This document shows, one piece after another, positions 33,207-42,010 of a stretch of 64,000 nucleotides of DNA. Made by a program: the position numbers and the translations under genes. The stretch is from Paraburkholderia flagellata (GTDB lineage: Bacteria; Pseudomonadota; Gammaproteobacteria; Burkholderiales; Burkholderiaceae). Within the stretch, counting starts at the first letter, position 1. Each line of letters opens with the position of its first letter. Under the pieces are notes generated by a model. It was given only the letters and a program-made list of their open reading frames with translations, made no database searches and was not told where the DNA came from. The stretch lies in contig NZ_JAJEJT010000003.1 in NCBI RefSeq assembly GCF_021390645.1, positions 1,116,001 through 1,180,000 on the forward strand. The letters are read 5' to 3'.

Positions 33207-35171
33207 TCAGAATGTATAGGTCACCTTGCCAAACGCCGTGCGCCCCAGCGTGTTGTACCCATAAGCGGTCACATACTGCCGGTTGAACACGTTCGCAAGT
33301 GTGGCCGAGAGCGCGAGATGCGCATTGACCTGGTATGAGGCGCGCAGGCTCACCGTCGTCCACGAAGGCAGGTAGATCGTGTTGAGCTGGTCGTCGAACG
33401 TCGAGCCGTTATACAGCAGCGAAACGCCGGTACTGAGCGCGTGGAGCTGGAACTCGTCCCACGTGTGATCCACGCTCAGGCTCACCGTCTGGCGCGGGCG
33501 GCGATTGAGCCACGTCTGGTCGGTCACGTCCTGCGGATTCAGAATCCCCACCGTGAGGCTCACCGGCGTGTATTTGCCGAGCGTGCCTTTATACGAGAGG
33601 TCGAGACCCTGAATGTGCGCGCGGCCCACGTTCACGGGCAGGAAGGTCTGCGAGTTGTACGAGATGAGGTCGTGCACGCGCGTGTCGTACACCGCTGCCG
33701 TGAACGTGCCGATCGATGTGGTCGCATCGAGCGCGGCCTCGACCGAGTCGCTGCGCTCGGGCAGGAGATTGGGGTTCGAGTAGCCCGGATAGTACAGATC
33801 GTTGAACGTGGGCAGGCGGAACGCATTGCCATACGACACGCGCGCCGTGTAGACCGGCGTGATCGCCCACGAGAGCGCGACGTTGCCCGTATTGACCGAT
33901 TCCCCTTGCACGATCTCGTGCCGCCCCGCGAGGAATAGCGTGACGGGTCCGAGCGTGGTCGACTGATGCATCGACACGGCCGAATCGTTGCGCGCGGGCA
34001 GGCCGCCCGGCACATCGACAGGCAGGAACGCCAGTTCGCGCGTGTAGTCGTACGCGAGCTTGGTCTCGCCATCGAGCGGCATGCCGAAGAGCGTGTGGCC
34101 CCTTTCCTGATGCGTGATCGACGTGGAGGTGGAAAAGCGCGTCGAGTCGATCTCGTCGGTCGGGATCGTCGGGTCGTTCGAATAGAGGAACTGACGGTCC
34201 GTTGCGTATCCCACGGACTGGTCGAACTGCGTGGTCGGCGTGATGTCGAGGTGGAACGCGAGGCCGGTCGTGAGCTGGTTGTCGCGCTGGCGGTCGTTGC
34301 CTCCCGCGTTGTCGTAGGAGAGATCGGAGCGGTGGTAAAGCGCGAACGTCGAGATCGACCAGTTGTCGTGCGCGTAGCCAAGGCGCGCGTCCAGGTTCTG
34401 CGCGTGGTAAGGGTTGCGGCCGTCTTCGTGGCCGTAGGCCCCGGGCTGCGTCGCGTCAATACCGGCCGTGTTGTAGTCGTGCAGGCCCAGCGAATACGTG
34501 AGGCCGCTCAACGCCGCAAGCGGCCCGGTCGAGGGGATCGTGCCCGAGGTGCGCACCTGCGTGTCGAAGGTCTTGTTCGAGCCGCCGCCGAACGACACGG
34601 TGGTCTGGTTCGGCTGGTTCGACGCGTGGCGCGTGAAGAGTTGTACGACGCCGCCCATGGCGTCCGCGCCGAACGAGGCGGCCGCGGGGCCCGAGATCAC
34701 CTCCACGCGGTCGAACGAGGCGGTCGCAAGATCGCCCCATTCGGCCACGCCGGTGGTCACGGAGCCCACGCGTATGCCGTCGATGAACACGGCCACCTGG
34801 TCAGCCGATGACCCGCGGATGCTCACTCCCGTGTACGACCCTGGCCCGCCAGTCTGCGAGACGGTGATGCCGGGCAGCGTGGCGAGCGCCTGCGCGATGC
34901 TGGGGTCGGCGGGGGAGACGCGCTCGAGGTCTGTGCGCGTGAGCACCTGGGTGCTCGCGTAGCGCTGGTCGAACGATTGCGGCAGATGCTGCGTGTCGCC
35001 CACGACGAGGATATTGGGCAGCGTGGTGTCGTCGCTCGTCTGTTGCTGCGCCTGGGCGGGCGATGCGTTTGCGGCGTCGGTGGCGCTATCGGTCGCGCCA
35101 GCGGCGGCATGCGCGGTTTGCCACGCACAGGCGAGCGCGGCGGAAGTCAAAACGAATTGGCGAAACTTCAT
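33207..35171 (-). CDS. btuB: TonB-dependent vitamin B12 receptor
   Basis: A 654-residue outer-membrane receptor. Signal peptide MKFRQFVLTSAALACAWQTA; plug domain with LPNILVVGD as the TonB-box region, then VLTRTDLERV and GVSIRGSSADQVAVFIDGIR; a 22-strand barrel ending in FGKVTYTF. It imports cobalamin with TonB energy. The upstream leader is a complete cobalamin riboswitch, which supports the B12 assignment independently of homology. The start at 35171 begins the signal peptide; the longer open frame is the riboswitch itself. It converges with the gene at 32516. Confidence 0.95.
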   Translation of the reverse strand: MKFRQFVLTSAALACAWQTAHAAAGATDSATDAANASPAQAQQQTSDDTTLPNILVVGDTQHLPQSFDQRYASTQVLTRTDLERVSPADPSIAQALATLPGITVSQTGGPGSYTGVSIRGSSADQVAVFIDGIRVGSVTTGVAEWGDLATASFDRVEVISGPAAASFGADAMGGVVQLFTRHASNQPNQTTVSFGGGSNKTFDTQVRTSGTIPSTGPLAALSGLTYSLGLHDYNTAGIDATQPGAYGHEDGRNPYHAQNLDARLGYAHDNWSISTFALYHRSDLSYDNAGGNDRQRDNQLTTGLAFHLDITPTTQFDQSVGYATDRQFLYSNDPTIPTDEIDSTRFSTSTSITHQERGHTLFGMPLDGETKLAYDYTRELAFLPVDVPGGLPARNDSAVSMHQSTTLGPVTLFLAGRHEIVQGESVNTGNVALSWAITPVYTARVSYGNAFRLPTFNDLYYPGYSNPNLLPERSDSVEAALDATTSIGTFTAAVYDTRVHDLISYNSQTFLPVNVGRAHIQGLDLSYKGTLGKYTPVSLTVGILNPQDVTDQTWLNRRPRQTVSLSVDHTWDEFQLHALSTGVSLLYNGSTFDDQLNTIYLPSWTTVSLRASYQVNAHLALSATLANVFNRQYVTAYGYNTLGRTAFGKVTYTF

Positions 35172-35287
35172 GATGCAGTGGCTGGAAACAGCTCTTGTAT
35201 AGGGCTGTCCGTGCAACGGGCGACCGCCGCGTGGGCGGTGCTTGCGCATTGGGGATCCCCGCCCGCTGCGGCTGCTGGACTCGGCTG

Positions 35288-35437
35288 ATGGCAGGTCTCC
35301 TGGCTCGCGGGTCGACGTCCGTTGCCGGCCTTCCCGGTTTCCCAGTGGCCCTCTCTGGCATGGACTCGCCGCTGACAGTTGCGGGGGCAGCCGCAGTCTC
35401 GCACTGCGTTCCCTTTTGATCCCGTCGCCGGGAACCA
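35288..35437 (-). promoter_or_regulatory. Cobalamin (B12) riboswitch of btuB
   Basis: On the minus strand the leader shows the conserved riboswitch elements in order: GGTTCCC near 35436, AAAAGGGAACGCAGTGCG, CTGCCCCCGCAACTG, AGAGGGCCACTGGG and the B12 box AGCCAGGAGACCTGCC at 35305-35290. About 115 bases separate it from the btuB start. Binding of adenosylcobalamin normally blocks expression. Confidence 0.95.
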
Positions 35438-35540
35438 TCAGCGCGCAAGGGTAATGGCCGCGCATTCAGCGCGTCAACCTTTGCCGGGTGCGGTGTGGCG
35501 AAAACGCCCAGTTTGGCCTCACCGCTCCAGATCGATCGCC

Positions 35541-36554
35541 TCAATCGCCGATCTTGATCACGACTTTGCCGAACGGTCCGCGCGCCAGATGCTCGAACGC
35601 TTGCACGGCTTCGTCGAACGCGTAGACGCGGTCGATGACAGGCTGGATGCGGTGCTTGTCGAGGAACGGATTCATGCGCTCGAACGACGCCCGCGGCGCA
35701 ACGGCGATGCCGCGGATCGTGGTTTGCCGAAAGATCAGCGGCATCAGGTCGAGCGCCGCAGTCTGGCCGGTGAGGAAGCCCACCTGCGCCACCACGCCCG
35801 CGACGCGCGTGGCCGCCACGGATTGATTCAGCCCGTTACCGCCGGCCACATCGATCGTAATGTCCACGCCCCGGCCTTCGGTGAGTTCGAGCACCTTGCT
35901 TGCCCAGTCGGGATGCGTGCGGTAGTTGATGCCCGCACTCGCGCCGAGCGCCTGCACTTTCGCGAGGTTCGCGTCGCTGCTCGACGTTGCGATCACGCGG
36001 GCTCCATGCGCGGCGGCGATCTGCGCGGCGAAGATCGCCACGCCGCCCGTGCCCTGCACGAGCACGCTCTGCCCCGCCTGCAAGTGGCCCACATCCATGA
36101 GCGAATACCAGGCGGTGAGCGCAGCGATCGGCAAGGTCGAGGCCTCGTCGTCGCTCATCATGGCCGGCGCACGCACGGCGCTTTCCTCGTGAATGATCAT
36201 GTATTCGGCGAGACCGCCCGGCAGCGGCATGCCAAGGCAGTAGTCCGGCTCGTTGGGGCCGGGCGCGCCGTCCAGCCAGCGCGAATAGAGCGTGGAATTC
36301 ACGCGCTCGCCAACGGCAAAGCGGCTCACATTCGGGCCCACCGCCACGACCGTGCCCACGGCGTCGGAAACGGGAATCAGTGGCTTGGGAACACGATGCG
36401 GCTCGTAAATGCCGTCGATGATCGCCTTGTCGCGGTAGTTCAGCGACACCGCGCCCACCTTGACCAGCAATTCGCCTTCCTTCGGCGTTGGCGTGGGCAC
36501 GTCGCCGCGCACCAGGTTGTGCAGACCGAAATCCTTCAGGAGCCATGCTTTCAT
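35541..36554 (-). CDS. Zinc-independent MDR alcohol dehydrogenase-like protein
   Basis: A 337-residue medium-chain dehydrogenase of the quinone-reductase/alcohol-dehydrogenase superfamily. The GroES-like half begins MKAWLLKDFGLHNLV and contains LNYRDKAIIDGIY; the Rossmann half has VQGTGGVAIFAAQIAAAHGARVIATSSS, read in parts, with the NAD(P) loop GTGGVA. No zinc Cys/His set is visible. The substrate is unknown. It is divergent from a LysR-type gene 130 bases away, its likely regulator. Confidence 0.88.
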   Translation of the reverse strand: MKAWLLKDFGLHNLVRGDVPTPTPKEGELLVKVGAVSLNYRDKAIIDGIYEPHRVPKPLIPVSDAVGTVVAVGPNVSRFAVGERVNSTLYSRWLDGAPGPNEPDYCLGMPLPGGLAEYMIIHEESAVRAPAMMSDDEASTLPIAALTAWYSLMDVGHLQAGQSVLVQGTGGVAIFAAQIAAAHGARVIATSSSDANLAKVQALGASAGINYRTHPDWASKVLELTEGRGVDITIDVAGGNGLNQSVAATRVAGVVAQVGFLTGQTAALDLMPLIFRQTTIRGIAVAPRASFERMNPFLDKHRIQPVIDRVYAFDEAVQAFEHLARGPFGKVVIKIGD

Positions 36555-36646
36555 CGTCGTTTCCTCTGCGTTTGAAGTGGCATGGCAGGAGCGCCATGCG
36601 TTGGACGCAGTCTAATTCGGTCCGCGGGGTCGAGTTAGTGGCTAAA

Positions 36647-36677
36647 ATTCCGGACATTCGATCCTCAGATTCCGGAA
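36647..36677. promoter_or_regulatory. Two ATTCCGGA sites before the LysR gene
   Basis: ATTCCGGA occurs at 36647-36654 and again at 36669-36676, 22 bases apart (two helical turns); the second is within the palindrome TTCCGGAA. The pair lies directly upstream of the LysR start codon, where an autoregulatory operator would be expected. It was read by eye and is untested. Confidence 0.45.
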
Positions 36678-36684
36678 TGAAGCC

Positions 36685-37596
36685 ATGGAAGATCGCTTTG
36701 CGGGTATTCGTGAATTTGTCGCTGCCGTGGATGCCGGCAGCCTCACCGCCGCTGCGGACACGCTCGGCGTCACCGGTTCGGCCGTGGGCAAGAGCATTTC
36801 GCGCCTCGAAGCGCGCCTGGGCGTGCAATTGCTGCACCGGACCACGCGGCGGCTGGACCTGACCACGGAGGGCGAAGCCTGGCTGGCGAGCTGCCGCCGC
36901 GTTCTCGATGAGCTGGACGAAACCGAGGCGCTGCTCACCACGGGCCGCAGGCAGCCCATAGGCCGCTTGCGCGTCGACCTGCCTACGACCTTCGGGCGGC
37001 GGCACATCGTGCCCGCGTTGCTGAAGCTTGCGCAGCGTCACGCGCGTCTGGACCTCTCGATCACGTTGCGCGATCGCGCCGTCGACATGGTGAGCGAAGG
37101 CATCGACCTCGCCGTGCGCATTGGCATGCTGGAGGACTACTCCGATCTCATCGCGCGCAAGCTCGGCGAGCAGCGACTCGTGATGTGCGCGGCGCCGGCT
37201 TATCTGAAGCGGCGCGGCACGCCCGCGGCGCGTTCGGATCTCGCGAAGCACGATTGTTTGATCGGCTGGCAGCGCGGCAACCGGCCGGAGTGGCTCTTAA
37301 GGAACGAAGCTGGCGCGGCGCAATACTTCGAGATTTCCCCGCGCCACGCGTTGACCGATGGCGATGCGCTGCTGTGCGCGTGTCTTACAGGGTGCGGTCT
37401 CGCGCAGTTGCCGGGGTGGCTCGCGAGAGAGGCGCTTGGGAATGGCTCGCTGATCGAGGTGCTGCCCGGGTTCGCGACGACGATGCCCATCCACGCCATC
37501 TGGCAAAAGACACGGCATTTGCAGCCGAAGGTCAAGGTCGCGGTCGATGCGCTTGCGAGCCTCGCGAAATCGCAAGCGTCGGTGTTTAGTGCTTGA
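36685..37596 (+). CDS. LysR-family transcriptional regulator
   Basis: A 303-residue regulator. The N-terminal winged helix-turn-helix (about 5-65) has AVDAGSLTAAADTLGVTGSAVGKSISRLEARLG, read in parts, with the usual LLHRTTRRLDLT wing. The effector domain starts near 90 (GRLRVDLPTTFGRRHIVPAL). It belongs to the CrgA-like LysR subgroup. It is divergent from the MDR dehydrogenase at 35541 and probably controls it. Confidence 0.92.
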   Translation: MEDRFAGIREFVAAVDAGSLTAAADTLGVTGSAVGKSISRLEARLGVQLLHRTTRRLDLTTEGEAWLASCRRVLDELDETEALLTTGRRQPIGRLRVDLPTTFGRRHIVPALLKLAQRHARLDLSITLRDRAVDMVSEGIDLAVRIGMLEDYSDLIARKLGEQRLVMCAAPAYLKRRGTPAARSDLAKHDCLIGWQRGNRPEWLLRNEAGAAQYFEISPRHALTDGDALLCACLTGCGLAQLPGWLAREALGNGSLIEVLPGFATTMPIHAIWQKTRHLQPKVKVAVDALASLAKSQASVFSA

Positions 37597-37599
37597 AAA

Positions 37600-37630
37600 G
37601 CGGCCCCGAACCATCGCGATTCGGGGCCGC
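37600..37630. terminator. Bidirectional intrinsic terminator
   Basis: GCGGCCCCGAA (37600-37610) and TTCGGGGCCGC (37620-37630) pair perfectly over 11 bases, with AAAA on the left and ATTTGATTT on the right. It lies between the stop codons of the convergent LysR and MFS genes and can end both transcripts. Confidence 0.8.
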
Positions 37631-37637
37631 ATTTGAT

Positions 37638-39221
37638 TTACGACCGCGGCTCGAGATACCCAACCCGTACAGGCGGCACGAACCACGCGAGACACAGCCC
37701 GGCGAGCGCAGCAACGGCAGCGACGACGAGGCCCATGTGGATCGATTCCACGAGCGCGCTGCGCGCCGAGTTCATCATCGCGTCGCCGGCGTGCCCGGCG
37801 CTCACGAGGCGACTGATCAGCACGGCCTGGTCGGCGCGGTCCACAAGCAGTTCGGGACTCGCGAACGACTTGAACCACTGAGTCGCCTGATACGAGTCCA
37901 GCGAGCGATTCACGCCCATGGTGTAAAGGTGCCCGAGCAGCGCGCCGGTCATCGCCGTGCCCAGCATGCCGCCGAAGGTGCGCAGCGATTGCAGCATCGC
38001 CGTGGCGGCGCCGAGATGGTCTCGCGAGACGATCTGCTGCGAGCAGACCGTGAGGCTCGTGCCCACGAGGCCCAGCCCCAGGCCGCTCGCGCCCATGCAC
38101 GCCATCCACACGAGATGCGGCTCGTTGCCTCGCAGCACGACCACCGCGAGGCTCGCGAAAGCAGACAGTGCGAAGCCGACATAGAGGATGGCATTGGCGC
38201 GCCGGATGCGCGTGACCACGCGGTTGTTCACGAAACTGCCAACCGTCGTGCCGAGCAGGAGCGGCGTGATCAGCATGCCCGAGGAGCGCGGCGACATCGC
38301 ATAGCCGCCCTGGAACAGCAGTGGCACGTAGAAAACGAGCGAGAACAAGGCGAACCCGCCGAGCACCGACATCGCAAAGAGCGGACCGAGCTTTCGATCG
38401 AGCAGCATGTCCACGGGGATGATCGGATAGCCCATGCGCTTTTCCCAGAAGAAAAGCGTCAGCGAAAAGACCAGCACGGTCACAGCCAGGATGATCGTCG
38501 TGGTCGTCCAACCCTGCCTCGGCAAGAGCTCGATCGCCAGTTGCAGCGCGCCGAACGTGACAGCGACGACGCAAGCGCCGAGCCAGTCGAGGCGCAGCCT
38601 CGCGCCTTCGCGGGGATGATGCAGATGCGGCAGGAAAGCGTGCACGAAGAAGAGCGCCACCAGACCCACCGGCACGTTGACGAAGAACACGAGCCGCCAG
38701 CTTCCGTGCTGGGTCAGCATGCCCCCGAGCGTGGGTCCGATCATGTTCGCCACGCCGAACGCCGAGGTGACGAACACCAGCCAGCGCAGGCGCAGCCTCG
38801 GATCGGGAAACAGGTCGGCGACGGTCGCGAAGACTGTCCCCATCATGATGCCGCCACCAATACCTTGCAGGCCGCGCGCGAGCACGAGAAAGAGCATGTT
38901 GGTCGCCATCCCGCAGAGCACCGATGCGAGGGTGAAGAGCAGAATGGCAGCGAGCATGAAGGGCTTGCGGCCGAACAGATCGCCCAGACGCCCGAAGATC
39001 GGAATGGTGATGACGGATGCCAGCATGTAGGCCGTCGCGACCCATGCATAGAGTTCAAAGCCCTTGAGCTCCGCAACGATGCGCGGCAACGCGGTGCCGA
39101 CGATGGTCTGGTCGAGCGCGATCAGCATCGAAACCGACGCGACGCCGAGCATCGCCAATACCGACTCGCGAAACGGCAACAGCTGACGTGCTTGATCTTG
39201 AAGCTCGATGCCCGTGGCCAT
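37638..39221 (-). CDS. DHA2-family MFS drug exporter (EmrB/QacA type)
   Basis: A 527-residue transporter with 14 predicted transmembrane helices. TM1 carries LDQTIVGTALPRIVAEL (motif D1 of the 14-TM DHA2 group), motif A is GRLGDLFGRK, and motif C is in GPTLGGMLTQHGSWR. It exports hydrophobic or toxic compounds by proton antiport. No membrane-fusion partner gene is adjacent. The gene appears monocistronic. Confidence 0.92.
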   Translation of the reverse strand: MATGIELQDQARQLLPFRESVLAMLGVASVSMLIALDQTIVGTALPRIVAELKGFELYAWVATAYMLASVITIPIFGRLGDLFGRKPFMLAAILLFTLASVLCGMATNMLFLVLARGLQGIGGGIMMGTVFATVADLFPDPRLRLRWLVFVTSAFGVANMIGPTLGGMLTQHGSWRLVFFVNVPVGLVALFFVHAFLPHLHHPREGARLRLDWLGACVVAVTFGALQLAIELLPRQGWTTTTIILAVTVLVFSLTLFFWEKRMGYPIIPVDMLLDRKLGPLFAMSVLGGFALFSLVFYVPLLFQGGYAMSPRSSGMLITPLLLGTTVGSFVNNRVVTRIRRANAILYVGFALSAFASLAVVVLRGNEPHLVWMACMGASGLGLGLVGTSLTVCSQQIVSRDHLGAATAMLQSLRTFGGMLGTAMTGALLGHLYTMGVNRSLDSYQATQWFKSFASPELLVDRADQAVLISRLVSAGHAGDAMMNSARSALVESIHMGLVVAAVAALAGLCLAWFVPPVRVGYLEPRS

Positions 39222-39538
39222 GGAGTACTCCCCGCCGCTGCGAAGCGGCTAATCTGCTATGCGGTGCCCGGCAAAAGGTGAATGGGTCGGGGCCGTGCGT
39301 GCGGCCTTCATGCGATGTTCATTGATGGTACGCCCGCAAACCGGAACTTGACGGTGCGAACGCGCGATCGAGGCAGTTATTCCACTGTGCCCGCCAGAGG
39401 CCCAGGAGCTGGCAAGCGTTTGACAACGTTTCGCGGCGCGTCAATTGGCAATACGAATTGTGTCTGCATGGAGTAAATCGGCGATTGCGCTGTTTGCCTT
39501 CACGTCGAATGTGATTCGACCAATACGGAGGGGACCTC
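39222..39538. other. Intergenic region upstream of DUF305 gene
   Basis: About 317 bases separate divergent transcription units. The right end carries GGAGG just before the DUF305 start. A TTGACA at 39420-39425 could be a -35, but no good -10 lies at the right distance. I see no gene here. Confidence 0.35.
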
Positions 39539-39934
39539 ATGAACGCTGCAATTCGACTCGTTTTGCGAGCAACGGCGTGCGGCGCGGCCGTGCTTTCTCT
39601 GGCTGGTCTATGCGCCACGCCGTCGAGTGACGCGGGATCTTCCCGCGATAGCGAAGAAGGCTTGTTTCTTTCGGAAAACGATGCGGCCATGACGAAGATG
39701 ATGGCCGGGATGGCGGCCGGGCCCACGGGCGATATCGACCGCGATTTCGTCGCAACGATGATTCCGCACCACCAGGGCGCGATCGACATGGCCATGGCGG
39801 AACTGCGGCATGGCCACAACGAACAGTTACGCAGGATTGCTCAGGAGATTGTGGTCGAGCAACAGCAGGAGATCGTCGCCATGCGGCTCGCGGTGCATGA
39901 CTCGATCACGACGCCGGCTCCGATGTCCCACTAA
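39539..39934 (+). CDS. DUF305 exported protein
   Basis: A 131-residue protein with a signal peptide (hydrophobic core about 8-24). The DUF305 ferritin-like motif is plain: FVATMIPHHQGAIDMAMAEL with paired His, then LRRIAQEIVVEQQQEIVAM. Family members are secreted or periplasmic and often occur with copper-related genes; the His-rich motif suggests metal binding. GGAGG precedes the ATG. A beta-propeller gene follows 32 bases downstream. Confidence 0.9.
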   Translation: MNAAIRLVLRATACGAAVLSLAGLCATPSSDAGSSRDSEEGLFLSENDAAMTKMMAGMAAGPTGDIDRDFVATMIPHHQGAIDMAMAELRHGHNEQLRRIAQEIVVEQQQEIVAMRLAVHDSITTPAPMSH

Positions 39935-39966
39935 TCCGCTCGCGTTTCGACGCAGGAGACAACGTC

Positions 39967-41442
39967 ATGAAATACCACTCCATTCTCGGCGCGGGCATGA
40001 TTGCCGCATCGCTTGCTGCCGCTACGCTCGCGCAAGCGGGGCAGGTCCCCGGAACGCTCGCGGCTGCCGATATTCCAGTCAGCCATCGGGACCGCGTCTA
40101 TTCGTCTGATCAGTTTTCGAACACCGTTTCGGTCATCGATCCCGCCGCCAATCGTCTCATCGGTGTCATCCGGCTCGGGGAGCCGACCCCGGCCAACTTC
40201 AGCCCGCTCTATCACGGTCAGTTGCTCGTGCACGGAATGGGTTTTTCTCCCGATCACCGCACACTCGCCATTGTCTCTATCGGCTCGAATTCGGTGACGT
40301 TCATCGATACGCAAACCAATTCAATCAAGCATGTGACCTATGTGGGCCGCTCGCCTCACGAAGCTTTTTTCACGCCCGACGGCAACGAAGTGTGGGTAAC
40401 CGTGCGCGGCGAGAATTACGTCGATGTGCTCGACGGTAAGACCTTCGAAGAGAAAACGCGCATTGTCGTGCCGGCCGGGCCAGGCATGCAGATCTTCTCG
40501 CCGGATGGAAAGTACGGATACATCTGTTCGTCCTTCAACCCGGAAACCGATGTCGTCTCGGTCGCCGATCACCAGATCGTGGCCAGGGTCACGCAGGCGA
40601 GCCCGTTCTGCCCGAACATAGCGGCCACGCCGGATGGCCGGCAGGTCTGGTTCACGCTCAAGGATGTGGGCAAGACACAGGTGTTCGACGCACGGCCACC
40701 GTTTGCGCTGCTGAAAACGCTCGATACCGGACCGATCACCAATCATGTGAACATCGTGCAGAATGCCCACGGCATGTTTGCGTACGTCACGGTGGGAGGC
40801 CTGAACCAGATCAAGGTGTTCCGTACCGACGACTTTTCGCAGGTGGCGACCATTGCTGTTGGCAGCTTGCCGCACGGCATCTGGCCGTCTGGCGACGGCA
40901 CGCGTGTCTACGTGGGCCTCGAAAACGGCGATGCGATGACGGCGATCGACACGCTGACCAACAAGGTCATCGCCACCGTACCGGTCGGCCAGGCGCCACA
41001 AGCCGTGGCGTATGTGCCCGACGCCGTGCCGGACGGCGACGGCACGGCCAACACGCAGCCGCTCGGCGCGGCGGGCGAGGCGACGCACGTGACGCTGATT
41101 CCGGTGGGTGGCGCGGCAGCCGGGCATGGCAATGCGCCCACTTCGGTGGCGTTGTTCGATCAGGGCTTGCTGCAGGTCCTGCAGGCTGCGGTCACCGGGT
41201 TGCAGGCGGGTCAGCCGTATTTCCTCGGTCTTTCGGACCATGCCGACGGCAGTGGCCGCATTGACGTGCTCGCGAGTTTCAAGACTAATCCGGCCGGCTC
41301 GGCGATCGTCAACACGCTGGGCCAGATTCGACAGGTCGTCACGCCTGGCACGCCGGGCGCCGCCGATCACCGCCGATACCTCGTGATCGCGCCCAATGTG
41401 GGCGGTGCGCCCGGACCGGCAGTGCAGGTCCAAGCCTTGTGA
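39967..41442 (+). CDS. Exported YncE-like beta-propeller protein
   Basis: A 491-residue protein with a signal peptide (to about AQAGQ). Seven-bladed propeller repeats span about 40-345 with VYSSDQFSNTVSVIDPAANR, GMGFSPDHRTLAIVSIGSN, GNEVWVTVRGENYVDVLDG and similar units. A C-terminal ~140-residue beta-rich domain follows, not like a propeller blade (VTLIPVGGAAAGHGN, YFLGLSDHADGSGRID). AGGAG precedes the ATG. It is operon-linked to the DUF305 gene; a substrate or partner-binding role is likely but unproven. Confidence 0.87.
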   Translation: MKYHSILGAGMIAASLAAATLAQAGQVPGTLAAADIPVSHRDRVYSSDQFSNTVSVIDPAANRLIGVIRLGEPTPANFSPLYHGQLLVHGMGFSPDHRTLAIVSIGSNSVTFIDTQTNSIKHVTYVGRSPHEAFFTPDGNEVWVTVRGENYVDVLDGKTFEEKTRIVVPAGPGMQIFSPDGKYGYICSSFNPETDVVSVADHQIVARVTQASPFCPNIAATPDGRQVWFTLKDVGKTQVFDARPPFALLKTLDTGPITNHVNIVQNAHGMFAYVTVGGLNQIKVFRTDDFSQVATIAVGSLPHGIWPSGDGTRVYVGLENGDAMTAIDTLTNKVIATVPVGQAPQAVAYVPDAVPDGDGTANTQPLGAAGEATHVTLIPVGGAAAGHGNAPTSVALFDQGLLQVLQAAVTGLQAGQPYFLGLSDHADGSGRIDVLASFKTNPAGSAIVNTLGQIRQVVTPGTPGAADHRRYLVIAPNVGGAPGPAVQVQAL

Positions 41443-41599
41443 GTGTCACGCCGGCATCCCGTTCGTCATTTCGAGTTCCTTAGTAAAAAGGTGGGGGCAC
41501 TGTCTGTTTGCCCACGTAAAGCGCCTCCTGACGCTTGACGCCTGCTTTTGCGAGAAGCTAACTGACAGTGATCGACACCCGAAAAAAAGAGGTGAAGAA

Positions 41600-41992
41600 A
41601 TGACAGCTTCCCGCAATCTGGCTAACAGCCAACTTGCAGTCCTTCTGCTGGTTCTTCTGGCGCATGGCGCAGCCAGCGCCGCTGGCGGTCGCGCGGCGCC
41701 ACCCGCTTCGCTCAGCTTCGAGCCGAGCGAGCTTTCGACGGACTGCATCGACCGGGAATATCGTGGGAAAAACGCCAAACTGGGTCTCGACTACACCGAC
41801 CTGATCAACAATTGCGGCGCGTCGGTCATCATCACGTGGCAGTCATTCAACAACGGCGCGCCGCAAACGGAAGGCGGCGGAATGGGGCAATCGCAATGCT
41901 TGCCGCCGGGCGGTTCCATCACCACGGCATCGCGCGAGAGGCTCGGTATGCCGAGCGAGAACTTGCCTGTTAGCGTCGTGACCTGCCAGTGA
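41600..41992 (+). CDS. Small exported cysteine-containing protein
   Basis: A 130-residue protein with a signal peptide (LAVLLLVLLAHGAASAAGG). The mature part has four cysteines (STDCIDREY, NNCGASVII, SQCLPPG, VVTCQ) that could make two disulfides, and a beta-rich middle. No domain is recognised. GAGGTGAAG precedes the ATG at 41600; the longer open frame overlaps the previous gene and is not supported. Confidence 0.62.
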   Translation: MTASRNLANSQLAVLLLVLLAHGAASAAGGRAAPPASLSFEPSELSTDCIDREYRGKNAKLGLDYTDLINNCGASVIITWQSFNNGAPQTEGGGMGQSQCLPPGGSITTASRERLGMPSENLPVSVVTCQ

Positions 41993-42010
41993 TGGCGCGG
42001 TGGCGCACGC

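Noticed and set aside
35172..35465. N-terminal extension of btuB in the open frame
   Set aside because: The extension is the riboswitch sequence; the signal peptide starts at 35171.
37593..39281. 562-codon open frame antisense to the MFS exporter
   Set aside because: It lies fully over a clear 14-TM transporter on the other strand; the translation is Arg/His-rich with no domain, as expected of a GC-rich shadow frame.
39420..39460. Sigma-70 promoter before the DUF305 gene
   Set aside because: TTGACA is present but no acceptable -10 hexamer lies 16-18 bases downstream.
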